Source: Allobrachymonas sp. (lineage in GTDB: Bacteria; Pseudomonadota; Gammaproteobacteria; Burkholderiales; Burkholderiaceae_C). Taken from it: a DNA stretch of 12,391 nt. Below are positions 1-5,353 of this stretch, in pieces. A program made the position numbers and the translations under genes. The notes beneath the pieces were generated by a model that worked only from the letters and a program-made list of their open reading frames with translations, made no database searches and was not told where the DNA came from. The stretch covers positions 646 through 13,036 of the forward strand of contig JAUNUE010000029.1 of the NCBI GenBank assembly GCA_030538335.1, read 5' to 3'. Numbering within the stretch: position 1 is the stretch's first letter; the number at the start of each line of letters is the position of its first letter.

Positions 1-149
1 ACGGCCAACGCATGATTGTTGCCACCAATTACGCCACCGACGATGTGCGCACGCGTTGCGAGGAGCTGGGTGCCGACGCAGTGTTTGACAAATCGCGCCA
101 GATCATGGACCTGGTCACCTACTGCCAGGAACTGGCCGGTATCACCTGA
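1..149 (+). CDS. Receiver-domain (CheY-like) protein, C-terminal fragment
   Basis: The frame beginning at base 3 is open from the window edge and encodes 48 residues before a TGA at 147-149. The segment ELGADAVFDKS has the shape of the last beta-strand of a response-regulator receiver domain, with the lysine of DKS in the place of the conserved lysine that contacts the phosphorylated aspartate. A final helix follows (IMDLVTYCQELAG) and the protein stops there, so no C-terminal output domain is attached. It is therefore either a single-domain CheY-like regulator or a protein with the receiver domain at its C-terminus. The phosphoacceptor aspartate and the start lie outside the window. It converges on the NarL-type regulator next door with 14 nt between stop codons, and is probably a further piece of the same signalling locus (inference). 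Confidence 0.7.
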   Translation, partial: GQRMIVATNYATDDVRTRCEELGADAVFDKSRQIMDLVTYCQELAGIT

Positions 150-163
150 CCCTGCCCCTGTGC

Positions 164-796
164 TCAATCAATCAATTTGTTCTTGAGCGCGTAATAGGTC
201 AAATCGCTGTTCGACGAAAGCGCCATTTTTTCCATCAGGCGCGAGCGGTAGGTGCTGACGGTTTTTACGCTCAGCGCCAGCGCTTCAGAAATTTCGGTGG
301 CTGTTTTGCCTTTGGCCAACTGCAAAAACACCTGCATTTCCCGGTCTGACAACAACTCGTGCGGCAATTTTTCGCCCGGCGCATTGAGTTGCTGCGCCAG
401 CAAATCGGCCACGCTGCGCGAAATGTAGCGCCGCCCGGCTGCAATGCTCCGCACCGCTTCGACAATTTCAGCCGGGTCGCAATCCTTGCTCAGGTAGCCG
501 CTGGCGCCTTGGCGGATCAGGCTTACCGCGTATTGCTCGGCCGGGTAAGAGCTGAGAATCAGCACTCCCATGTCGGGCGCCTTGGCCAGCACCAGTGCCA
601 GCACGTCCATGCCGCTCTTGTCGGGCATGGACAAATCCATGATCAGCACATCCAGCGCCTTTTCGCGTACCAGATCCACGGCCTCGCGTCCGTTGCTGGC
701 TTCGCCGGCCACGCGCAAGTCGGTTTCTTCAGACAAAAACTGCCGCAAACCGGCCCGCACCATGGCGTGGTCGTCAACAATGCCAATTTCAATCAT
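164..796 (-). CDS. NarL/FixJ-family response regulator (receiver + LuxR-type HTH)
   Basis: This 210-aa protein is the usual length for the NarL/UvrY class of DNA-binding response regulators. Residues 1-120 form a receiver domain: acidic pair D8-D9 in GIVDDH, predicted phosphoacceptor D54 in IMDLSMPD, and conserved K104 in YLSKD. Residues about 147-207 form a LuxR-type helix-turn-helix, from LLSDREMQVF through ATEISEALALSVKTVSTYRSRL. The open frame runs much further upstream, but the ATG at 796 is chosen because the receiver domain starts exactly there (MIEIGIVDDH) and the upstream extension has no domain character and runs back over the divergent gene. The ribosome site is weak (GGAA about 8 nt upstream). 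It is divergent from the CHASE3 histidine kinase at 920, so pairing with that kinase is the simplest reading. Its target genes cannot be read from the sequence. Confidence 0.93.
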   Translation of the reverse strand: MIEIGIVDDHAMVRAGLRQFLSEETDLRVAGEASNGREAVDLVREKALDVLIMDLSMPDKSGMDVLALVLAKAPDMGVLILSSYPAEQYAVSLIRQGASGYLSKDCDPAEIVEAVRSIAAGRRYISRSVADLLAQQLNAPGEKLPHELLSDREMQVFLQLAKGKTATEISEALALSVKTVSTYRSRLMEKMALSSNSDLTYYALKNKLID

Positions 797-919
797 CGCC
801 GTTTTCCATTGCTCGCTGGATTTTGTTTGTGTTTGTATCACCCTCCATCTTCCATATCTGATCGTGGAAAATGCCTGTGACTGCTGCATTATCCCCCTAC
901 TTTGCCGGAGACACACAGG
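797..919. promoter_or_regulatory. Divergent promoter region between response regulator and kinase
   Basis: This 123-bp gap lies between two divergent start codons and must hold the promoters for both. No convincing sigma-70 -35/-10 pair stands out on either strand. A weak extended -10-like TGATACAAA reads toward the regulator on the minus strand, without a good -35. A small dyad TTCCA-N10-TGGAA lies at 850-869 and could be a binding site for the NarL-type regulator, but this is only inference. Confidence 0.5.
907..910 (+). promoter_or_regulatory. Ribosome binding site (GGAG) that fixes the kinase start
   Basis: GGAG sits 9 nt before the ATG at 920. An in-frame TTG at 902 would put this Shine-Dalgarno sequence inside the coding region, so the ATG at 920 is preferred as the histidine kinase start. 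Confidence 0.7.
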
Positions 920-2326
920 ATGCCCACGCCCCAACTTGCGCGCCGCCGACTGGTCAGGTCCGTCATCACCCCCCTGGTCTTGGGCTTGGGTCTGGCGGTT
1001 GCTGTGCTGCTGCTCAACGAAGTCAGCCAGTACCAGGCGCGGCGTGCATCCGCCCAAGTGGTGGAAAGCCTCAAGACCCGCCAGCAATTCAGTTCCCTGC
1101 GCCGCACCATCCTCGACGCCGAAACCGCGCAGCGCGGGTATATGTTGACCGGCAACCCCTCTTACCTGCAAGCGCATAAAGAAGCAGTTGACAAACTCGG
1201 CCCCATCGTAGACCGCCTGCGCGACGCGTACAGCCGCAACGACAAAGCCGCACCCGAAGCTTTCACACTCCTGGCGCGCCACATCCAGCGCAAGATTGCC
1301 GAAATGGAAATCGGCATCCGCCTGCGGCGCGACGGCGGCGACAGCACCGCCTGGCAGGGGGTATTGCAAAGCGAAATGGGCAAGGAGCTGATGGATGCCA
1401 TCAACGACGAAATCGAAACGCTGATTGGCGACCTGGAATCCACCTACCAGAATGCTGACGCGCGGTTGAAACGGGCGCTGAGCGTGTCACGGCTGAGTGT
1501 TCTGCTGCTGACGGTTGTGGCCGCGGTGGCCTTCATCATCCACCTGTTCCGCAATGAGCAGCATGTAAGAAAAGAGATTGCCCTGCAAAAAGACCTGAAG
1601 GACGAGCGCGACCAACTCGATGAACAGGTACGCAAACGCACGGCTGCGCTGCGCAACCTGGCCACCCATTTGCAAAACGTGCAGGAAACCGAACGCAGCC
1701 ACCTGGCCCGCGAACTGCATGACGAACTCGGCTCCATGCTCACCGCGGCCAAGCTCGATACGGCACGGCTGGGCAAGATGCTGCCACCCGAAAACAAGGA
1801 CGCTTCCACCCGCCTGCAGCACCTCAACAGCACCATTGACCAGGTCATTGCCATCAAGCGCCGCATCATCGAAGACTTGCGCCCTTCTTCTCTGCAGCAT
1901 CTGGGCCTGGTCAACGCGCTGGAGCACATGACCCAGGAATTTGCGCAGCGCAGCGGCATTGCAGTAACACACGCGCTGCAAAAAGTGGAACTGGGTGAGG
2001 ACGCACAGCTCACCCTTTACCGCGTGGTGCAAGAGGCGCTGACCAACATCGCCAAATATGCGCAAGCCACGCAAGTCCACCTGCAACTGCAGCCCCTGCC
2101 ACCAGATGCCCACCACCCCACACCCACCGCCGAGCTTCGGGTTGAAGACAACGGCAAAGGCTTTGACGTGGACAAAACCCAGATCAACAAACATGGCCTG
2201 ATGGGCATGCGCCACCGCATCGAAGCCATAGAGGGCACGCTTGATTTGCACTCGCAACCGGGGCAAGGCACCCACATCACTGCGCGCTTGCCACTGGAAA
2301 CAGCGCCTGCGCTGCCAGGCGCCTGA
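920..2326 (+). CDS. CHASE3-domain sensor histidine kinase (HisKA_3/NarX-like)
   Basis: This 468-aa inner-membrane sensor kinase has two transmembrane segments (about 12-33 and 191-210). They flank a periplasmic domain with the CHASE3 signature TILDAETAQRGYMLTGNPSYL, minus its last residue here, at about 63-82. A coiled linker (about 212-255) leads to the HisKA_3 dimerisation domain, with predicted phosphorylated H267 in ARELHDELGSML. The ATPase domain follows: N box QEALTNIAKYA around N376, G1 box VEDNGKGF at about 408-415, and GLMGMRHR at 426-433. This architecture is typical of kinases that phosphorylate NarL/FixJ regulators, matching the divergently encoded regulator at 164-796. The signal sensed by CHASE3 domains is generally unknown. 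The stop codon lies within a 9-bp tandem repeat (2321-2343). No clear terminator follows in the 239-bp gap before the next gene. Confidence 0.94.
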   Translation: MPTPQLARRRLVRSVITPLVLGLGLAVAVLLLNEVSQYQARRASAQVVESLKTRQQFSSLRRTILDAETAQRGYMLTGNPSYLQAHKEAVDKLGPIVDRLRDAYSRNDKAAPEAFTLLARHIQRKIAEMEIGIRLRRDGGDSTAWQGVLQSEMGKELMDAINDEIETLIGDLESTYQNADARLKRALSVSRLSVLLLTVVAAVAFIIHLFRNEQHVRKEIALQKDLKDERDQLDEQVRKRTAALRNLATHLQNVQETERSHLARELHDELGSMLTAAKLDTARLGKMLPPENKDASTRLQHLNSTIDQVIAIKRRIIEDLRPSSLQHLGLVNALEHMTQEFAQRSGIAVTHALQKVELGEDAQLTLYRVVQEALTNIAKYAQATQVHLQLQPLPPDAHHPTPTAELRVEDNGKGFDVDKTQINKHGLMGMRHRIEAIEGTLDLHSQPGQGTHITARLPLETAPALPGA

Positions 2327-2343
2327 GACGCCTGAGACGCCTG
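2321..2343. repeat. Short tandem repeat GCCTGAGAC, about 2.5 copies
   Basis: GCCTGAGAC occurs at 2321-2329 and 2330-2338, followed by a partial GCCTG at 2339-2343. The first copy contains the stop codon of the histidine kinase. Copy-number change would add 9-bp units that each carry the same in-frame TGA, so the protein end would not change. It looks like a replication-slippage product. Confidence 0.8.
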
Positions 2344-2554
2344 CTTCACAAACTCTGCGTCGAATCAAAAAACACTGCGGCGGCGCCATGCCGCTTGTAG
2401 GACATCTCTGACGCCATCCCTCTTTCTTGTCTGATACGCAAGCGCCCACGGTGCGCCTACGATTGCACCATGCAATGCGAAGAACACTTGGCACCTGTCG
2501 CAAGACATCTCCAGGCGCAAGGCATTACCCATCCATTTGTTGTTATCACTGATC

Positions 2555-2560
2555 AGGAGG
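2555..2560 (+). promoter_or_regulatory. Strong ribosome binding site AGGAGG for the 55-aa gene
   Basis: A full AGGAGG lies 5 nt before the ATG at 2566. It is the main support, besides protein similarity, for a gene this short. The same ten bases CAGGAGGCTT precede the GlsB-like gene at 3744-3753. A TTG at 2562 in another frame is rejected as a start because it gives no recognisable protein. Confidence 0.8.
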
Positions 2561-2565
2561 CTTGA

Positions 2566-2733
2566 ATGTTGCTGCACACATCTATCGCATCTTTGTTGGT
2601 GGCAATGATCGCCTCGGTTTTCAGCTTTGGCGGCCTGGCAACCCAGTCCAGCGACATTGCCCACCTCGTGTTTTTTGTCTTTTTCGTGATGGGAAGCGTG
2701 ACCTTCTTCATCGACACCGTAAAAAACGCCTGA
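2566..2733 (+). CDS. DUF1328/UPF0391-like small membrane protein, 55 aa
   Basis: The ATG at 2566, behind a strong AGGAGG, opens a 55-aa frame ending in TGA at 2731-2733. The protein is almost entirely hydrophobic, with two predicted membrane helices (about 6-26 and 33-50). It carries the family-like core SVFSFGGLA, then SDIAHLVFFVFFV, resembling the roughly 54-aa UPF0391/DUF1328 (YtjA-type) proteins, in which a glycine pair separates the two helices. The biochemical function of that family is unknown. The next gene starts 40 nt downstream with no terminator between, so the two are probably co-transcribed. The 239-bp region upstream (2327-2565) shows no other gene, only the short tandem repeat and presumably the promoter. 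Confidence 0.8.
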   Translation: MLLHTSIASLLVAMIASVFSFGGLATQSSDIAHLVFFVFFVMGSVTFFIDTVKNA

Positions 2734-2773
2734 TTGCCGTAACAGCAAAATCACTTTTCAAGGAGCCATTGAC

Positions 2774-3073
2774 ATGTCCATCGAAAAAACCATTGACCAG
2801 ACCGTAGACAAGGTGCAAGACACTTCCGAACAAGCTGCCAAAACCGCATCACGTCTTTTTGACGACGCCAAGGCCAGCACCCAAAAGATCCTCGGCAAAG
2901 CCGAAGACATGGCCAAAAGTGCGGGCAAGTCGCTCAACGACCAGCTCACACCCGCCTACGACCAGGCCCGCACCTATGTCAGCGAAAAACCCGTGCAGTC
3001 GGTAGCCATGGCTGCCGCCGCCGGTGCCGCGTTGGCCGCTGCCTTTACCTTGGCCAGAAAATATTCCCGCTAA
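2774..3073 (+). CDS. DUF883/ElaB-YqjD-like C-tail-anchored membrane protein
   Basis: This 99-aa protein has a strongly charged, alanine-rich amphipathic N-terminal helix region (about 1-70), probably a coiled coil. It ends in a short hinge SEKPVQSVA and one C-terminal membrane helix (about 74-93) closed by the basic tail RKYSR. The EKPVQSVAMAAAAG motif matches the C-terminus of the DUF883 family (ElaB, YqjD, YgaM in E. coli). Members of that family are inner-membrane proteins linked to stationary phase, some reported to bind ribosomes. The start is supported by AGGAG at 2761-2765 before the ATG. It follows the 55-aa gene by 40 nt and is closed by a strong hairpin terminator at 3112-3145. The family is recognised with good confidence; the role in this organism is inferred. 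Confidence 0.88.
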   Translation: MSIEKTIDQTVDKVQDTSEQAAKTASRLFDDAKASTQKILGKAEDMAKSAGKSLNDQLTPAYDQARTYVSEKPVQSVAMAAAAGAALAAAFTLARKYSR

Positions 3074-3111
3074 AAAACATAAACCCCTTGCCTGTGCAAA
3101 GCAGGCCATTC

Positions 3112-3145
3112 AACGCCGACTTGTATTGCAGGTCGGCGTTTTTTT
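3112..3145 (+). terminator. Rho-independent terminator of the DUF1328/DUF883 pair
   Basis: The arms AACGCCGAC (3112-3120) and GTCGGCGTT (3132-3140) pair perfectly over 9 bp around an 11-nt loop. A run of seven T covers 3139-3145. It sits 38 nt after the DUF883-like stop codon. Confidence 0.9.
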
Positions 3146-3211
3146 AGCCAAGCCCAAAAATAGTTGGACACCGTTCGCTCTGATGTATCGAAGGGCAAGA
3201 GGTTTTATATA

Positions 3212-3409
3212 AGAGCCTGTTTACGATCTCCCCGCAGGATGCGCACAGAGCCAAAACCGCGTCATTGCGAGGAGCGCAAAGCGCGACGCGGCAATCTTTT
3301 GGCATCGCCAGGAAACAAGCAGATTGCCACGCCGTCTGCGGTTTGCGCCTTGCCTGGCGGCTTTTTGTGAAGCGTAACGCACCTCACGCGGAGATCGTGA
3401 ACAGGCTCT
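3212..3409. mobile_element. MITE-like non-coding element with terminal inverted repeats
   Basis: The left end AGAGCCTGTTTACGATCTCC (3212-3231) and the reverse complement of the right end (3390-3409) match at 19 of 20 positions. If the element is taken as GAGCC...GGCTC (3213-3408), it is flanked by TAA on both sides (3210-3212 and 3409-3411), a possible 3-bp target duplication. The inside is full of further dyads: AAACCGC 3254-3260 with GCGGTTT 3338-3344, GCGC-AAA-GCGC at 3274-3284, GGCAATCT 3290-3297 with AGATTGCC 3321-3328, and CGCCAGG 3306-3312 with CCTGGCG 3353-3359. No transposase is present, so movement would need one in trans. The core beginning GTCATTGCGAGG (3261) resembles a palindromic repeat I recall in many bacterial genomes; this is from memory. 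It could instead be a composite of two dispersed repeats. Confidence 0.7.
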
Positions 3410-3433
3410 AAGGCTTCGGTACCTCAACCCGAA

Positions 3434-3503
3434 CGGATCAGGCAGAAAGGGGCAAATTCGGAATGACTATCTCGCAAAAAACGGGCTGCCTGATCCGCTT
3501 TTT
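3434..3503 (+). repeat. Perfect 12-bp inverted repeat with long loop and T-tract
   Basis: CGGATCAGGCAG (3434-3445) and CTGCCTGATCCG (3486-3497) pair perfectly across a 40-nt loop, followed by CTTTTT. This has the shape of an intrinsic terminator, but the loop is unusually long and no gene ends just upstream on the plus strand. It may be the terminator of a small RNA, the ends of a very short repeat element next to the MITE, or the remnant of a larger insertion. Confidence 0.6.
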
Positions 3504-3649
3504 GCCATGCCGTGCACCCACTGTGCCCGTGATTTTTCAAGCTGTTTTCCAGCACCAAAAAAATGATGCGCATCCTACCCATGCACGCGGTTTTGTCCTA
3601 CATATTTCCACCCCTCACGCTTTGACAATAGAACCCATAGACGGCACAC

Positions 3650-3730
3650 ATGCTGGTCTTGCACAAAGCACCCAAAGGTGAATTGGGCAACCCGAACATG
3701 GTGTCGCTATACCGCAAGGTTCGTGTTTGA
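3650..3730 (+). CDS. Doubtful 26-aa small ORF upstream of the GlsB-like gene
   Basis: An ATG at 3650 opens 26 codons ending in TGA at 3728-3730, 25 nt before the GlsB-like start. An in-frame TAG at 3638-3640 means it cannot be the tail of a longer gene in this frame. The peptide begins MLVLHKAPKGELGNPN and ends in a basic stretch YRKVRV; it is hydrophilic and codon use is not odd. The ribosome site is poor (GACGG-like). It could be a leader peptide, but chance is equally possible. I do not recognise it. Confidence 0.25.
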   Translation: MLVLHKAPKGELGNPNMVSLYRKVRV

Positions 3731-3744
3731 TTTCATTTTTTCAC

Positions 3745-3750
3745 AGGAGG
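3745..3750 (+). promoter_or_regulatory. Ribosome binding site AGGAGG that fixes the GlsB-like start
   Basis: AGGAGG lies 5 nt before the ATG at 3756. The open frame extends upstream to 3678 with a GTG, but the strong Shine-Dalgarno sequence and the family N-terminus (MGLIVWLLIGG) select the ATG. Confidence 0.85.
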
Positions 3751-3755
3751 CTTCT

Positions 3756-4001
3756 ATGGGACTCATCGTATGGCTTTTGATTGGTGGTTTTGTCGGCTGG
3801 ATTGCCAGCCTGATCATGAAAACCGATGCCCAGCAAGGCTGGATTCTGAACGTGATCGTGGGTATCGTCGGTGCCATGATTGCCGGATTCTTCGGCGCAG
3901 GCAACATCAATGGCGGCATCAGCGTCATTTCGATTGCGGCATCTGTCCTCGGCGCTGTTGCGCTGCTGGCCGTAGTCAAACTGGTACGTCGCGCAACCTG
4001 A
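3756..4001 (+). CDS. GlsB/YeaQ/YmgE-family small membrane protein
   Basis: This 81-aa protein has three predicted membrane helices (about 2-20, 29-48 and 57-76) with the glycine-rich pattern of the family once named transglycosylase-associated protein. Diagnostic segments are GGFVGWIASLIMKTDAQQGWILNVIVGIVGA broken around the QQG turn (residues 26-28), then GFFGAG, and a basic tail VKLVRRAT. Length is close to the family's usual 80-85 aa. Members are commonly induced by stress in enteric bacteria, but their molecular function is unknown. It appears to be transcribed alone and ends at the bidirectional terminator at 4019-4055. The gene shares its ribosome-site context with the 55-aa gene at 2566. 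Confidence 0.9.
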   Translation: MGLIVWLLIGGFVGWIASLIMKTDAQQGWILNVIVGIVGAMIAGFFGAGNINGGISVISIAASVLGAVALLAVVKLVRRAT

Positions 4002-4018
4002 TGGGGCGAACGATCACC

Positions 4019-4055
4019 ACAACAAAAAACCCGGCATTGCCGGGTTTTTTGTTGT
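4019..4055. terminator. Bidirectional rho-independent terminator between convergent genes
   Basis: The arms at 4019-4035 and 4039-4055 are perfectly complementary over 17 bp with a 3-nt loop. The GC core CCCGGC/GCCGGG is bounded by six A on the left and six T on the right, so a T-tract follows the core when read from either strand. It lies between the convergent GlsB-like and NlpC/P60 genes and serves both. Confidence 0.93.
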
Positions 4056-4069
4056 CTGCACAAGCGCGC

Positions 4070-4702
4070 TCAAGCAGAAAACACCGTGCGTGCGCCATCG
4101 AAGCGCATCTGGTAGTACGACATTCCCAGATTGGCCGTAGAAACCACCTTGCCGCTGGAGGGGGCGTGCACAAACTGCCGTTCGCCAATATAGATGCCCA
4201 TATGCGAGAACGACGCACCCGAGGTGTTGAAAAACACCAGGTCGCCGCGCTGCAACATCTCGGCGCCAATCGGGCGGCTGGCTTGCGCCCATTGCACCGC
4301 GCTGCGCGGCAAGGCACGGCCTGCAAAACTGCTGAACACGTATTGCACCAGACCGCTGCAGTCAAAGCCGGTATCAAGCGTGCTGCCCCCGTAGCGGTAG
4401 GGGGCGTTGAGCGCCAGCATGGCGCGCGCCACCGCCTCTTCGCGCAACCACGGGTCGAGTTGCACCGGCTGCCGCACCGCCACTTCAGGCACGGGGCGGG
4501 AATTACCGGCAACGCTGCCCTGGCGAACGCCGCCGCTGCGCACGCGCCCGGCTGATGCCGCTTTGCGGGGTGGCGCCCCGCAACCTGCCAAGGCCAGCAT
4601 GGAACTGCCTGCCACCGCCAGCCCCAAGCCCTGCAAAAACTGCCGCCGGGGCAGCGCCTGCAAGTTGGCGCGGTTATCTTCAGAAAAATCAGAGATATTC
4701 AT
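4070..4702 (-). CDS. NlpC/P60-family cell-wall hydrolase, predicted lipoprotein
   Basis: This 210-aa protein has an N-terminal signal with a twin-arginine pattern PRRQFLQ (R19-R20), a hydrophobic stretch, and a lipobox LALAGC placing the lipidated cysteine at C41. It thus looks like a Tat-exported lipoprotein. A low-complexity linker (about 45-85) leads to the NlpC/P60 domain (about 88-205), with catalytic C115 in TGFDCSGLVQY, H167 in FSHMGIYIG and third polar residue H179 in FVHAPSSG. PYRYGGSTLDTGFDCSG and LQRGDLVFF are hallmark segments. Such enzymes cut the peptide stem of peptidoglycan, usually the gamma-D-Glu to diaminopimelate bond, so it likely acts in the periplasm on the wall, though substrate specificity is not visible. 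The start ATG at 4702 has only a weak ribosome site; the next methionine (35) would remove the signal. Confidence 0.93.
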   Translation of the reverse strand: MNISDFSEDNRANLQALPRRQFLQGLGLAVAGSSMLALAGCGAPPRKAASAGRVRSGGVRQGSVAGNSRPVPEVAVRQPVQLDPWLREEAVARAMLALNAPYRYGGSTLDTGFDCSGLVQYVFSSFAGRALPRSAVQWAQASRPIGAEMLQRGDLVFFNTSGASFSHMGIYIGERQFVHAPSSGKVVSTANLGMSYYQMRFDGARTVFSA

Positions 4703-4909
4703 CAGAACCAGTTAATTTATTTGGATATTCTTGTTTTTATCACACCTTGCAACATCTGCCAAGCGTGTTGTGCCCAAGGGGCTTGCCAAATGTGGCAAAT
4801 AGGCCGCAGCATGGGCACTTTGTGGATCCGCTTCCTCTGTAGAACCGGCTATTGCAAAAAACCGGGGCGGCTGGTACGGTGCAGCCTGCCTATCTACGCA
4901 CCATCCATC
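4703..4909. promoter_or_regulatory. Divergent intergenic region with a TTGCCA dyad
   Basis: This 207-bp region lies between the divergent NlpC/P60 and MAPEG genes and should hold promoters for both. An AT-rich patch at 4711-4740 is the best place for the NlpC promoter. A perfect dyad TTGCCA-N4-TGGCAA lies at 4783-4798, a shape typical of dimeric regulator sites, but its binder is unknown. No clear Shine-Dalgarno sequence precedes the MAPEG start. Confidence 0.45.
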
Positions 4910-5332
4910 ATGAACCCACTGCTGATCCTCCAACCTGTTGCCGCCCTGTTCCTGCTGACAGGACTGGTCTGGTTCTTCATGTACGCCCGCAGGCTTGCTT
5001 ACCTTACGCGCCATGGCATTGACCCGCAAGCCTTGGTCACGCCAGAGCAGTTGAACGCCACCCTGCCCGCAAATATCAACAGTGCATCGAACAATCTGAA
5101 AAACCTGTTCGAACTGCCTGTGCTGTTTTATGCCTTGTGCGGTTTGTTGTTTGCCATGCAAAAGGTGGACGCGGCTTTTCTCTACGCGGCTTGGGCGTTT
5201 GTAGCGCTGCGCGCTGTGCACAGTTTCATCCACTGCACGGTCAATATTGTGAAATTCCGGTTTGCCGCCTATTTGCTGTCAAGCATGGCGTTGTGGTTCA
5301 TGGTGGCGCGGTTTATCTGGCTGGTGTCATGA
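4910..5332 (+). CDS. MAPEG-family integral membrane protein
   Basis: This 140-aa protein has four predicted membrane helices (about 5-25, 68-86, 88-106 and 115-137), the size and layout of the MAPEG fold. Family-typical segments are present: NNLKNLFELPVLFYAL at about 61-76, matching the conserved asparagine/glutamate stretch before helix two, and LRAVHSFIHCTVN at about 100-112, the conserved arginine-histidine motif. Eukaryotic MAPEG members are glutathione-dependent enzymes of eicosanoid and detoxification metabolism; the bacterial members are mostly uncharacterised. The open frame extends to 4721, but the ATG at 4910 is chosen because the first helix and the family N-terminus start there. 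The ribosome site is poor. dnaE begins 21 nt after its stop, so read-through into dnaE is likely. Confidence 0.87.
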   Translation: MNPLLILQPVAALFLLTGLVWFFMYARRLAYLTRHGIDPQALVTPEQLNATLPANINSASNNLKNLFELPVLFYALCGLLFAMQKVDAAFLYAAWAFVALRAVHSFIHCTVNIVKFRFAAYLLSSMALWFMVARFIWLVS

Positions 5333-5353
5333 GCAAGACAAGCGCTCGATAGA

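Larger units (their letters stand above)
3074..3755. other. 682-bp stretch with repeats and no convincing gene
   Basis: The stretch holds, in order, the terminator of the DUF883-like gene, a MITE-like element (3212-3409), a long-looped inverted repeat (3434-3503), a doubtful 26-codon ORF (3650-3730), and the ribosome site of the GlsB-like gene. A TTGACA at 3622-3627 looks like a -35 box, but nothing resembling TATAAT lies 16-18 bp downstream. Short open frames at 3164-3427 run through the inverted repeats and the 3463-3681 frame resembles no protein I know, so these are not called. Confidence 0.7.

Noticed and set aside
797..1369. 191-residue N-terminal extension of the NarL-type regulator frame
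   Set aside because: It runs over the divergent histidine kinase gene and the receiver domain begins exactly at the ATG at 796.
2374..2395. GC-rich hairpin GCGGC...GCCGC after the histidine kinase
   Set aside because: On the plus strand no T-tract follows; the T-run follows only on the minus strand, where no gene ends, so it is not called a terminator.
2365..2754. 129-aa minus-strand frame over the 55-aa gene
   Set aside because: It has no recognisable features and is antisense to a frame with a strong ribosome site and a known family pattern.
3146..3211. Possible insertion-sequence remnant beginning near TAGTTGGACACC
   Set aside because: The resemblance to insertion-sequence ends is too short, and no partner inverted repeat or transposase fragment was seen.
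3212..3409. CRISPR array reading of the repeated dyads
   Set aside because: The repeats are inverted, not regularly spaced direct repeats, and no cas gene is nearby.
3622..3650. TTGACA as a -35 box of the GlsB-like gene
   Set aside because: No sequence near TATAAT lies 16-18 bp downstream, so a promoter call is not supported.
3463..3681. 72-aa plus-strand frame in the intergenic repeat region
   Set aside because: It starts inside the loop of the inverted repeat, has no ribosome site and gives no recognisable protein.
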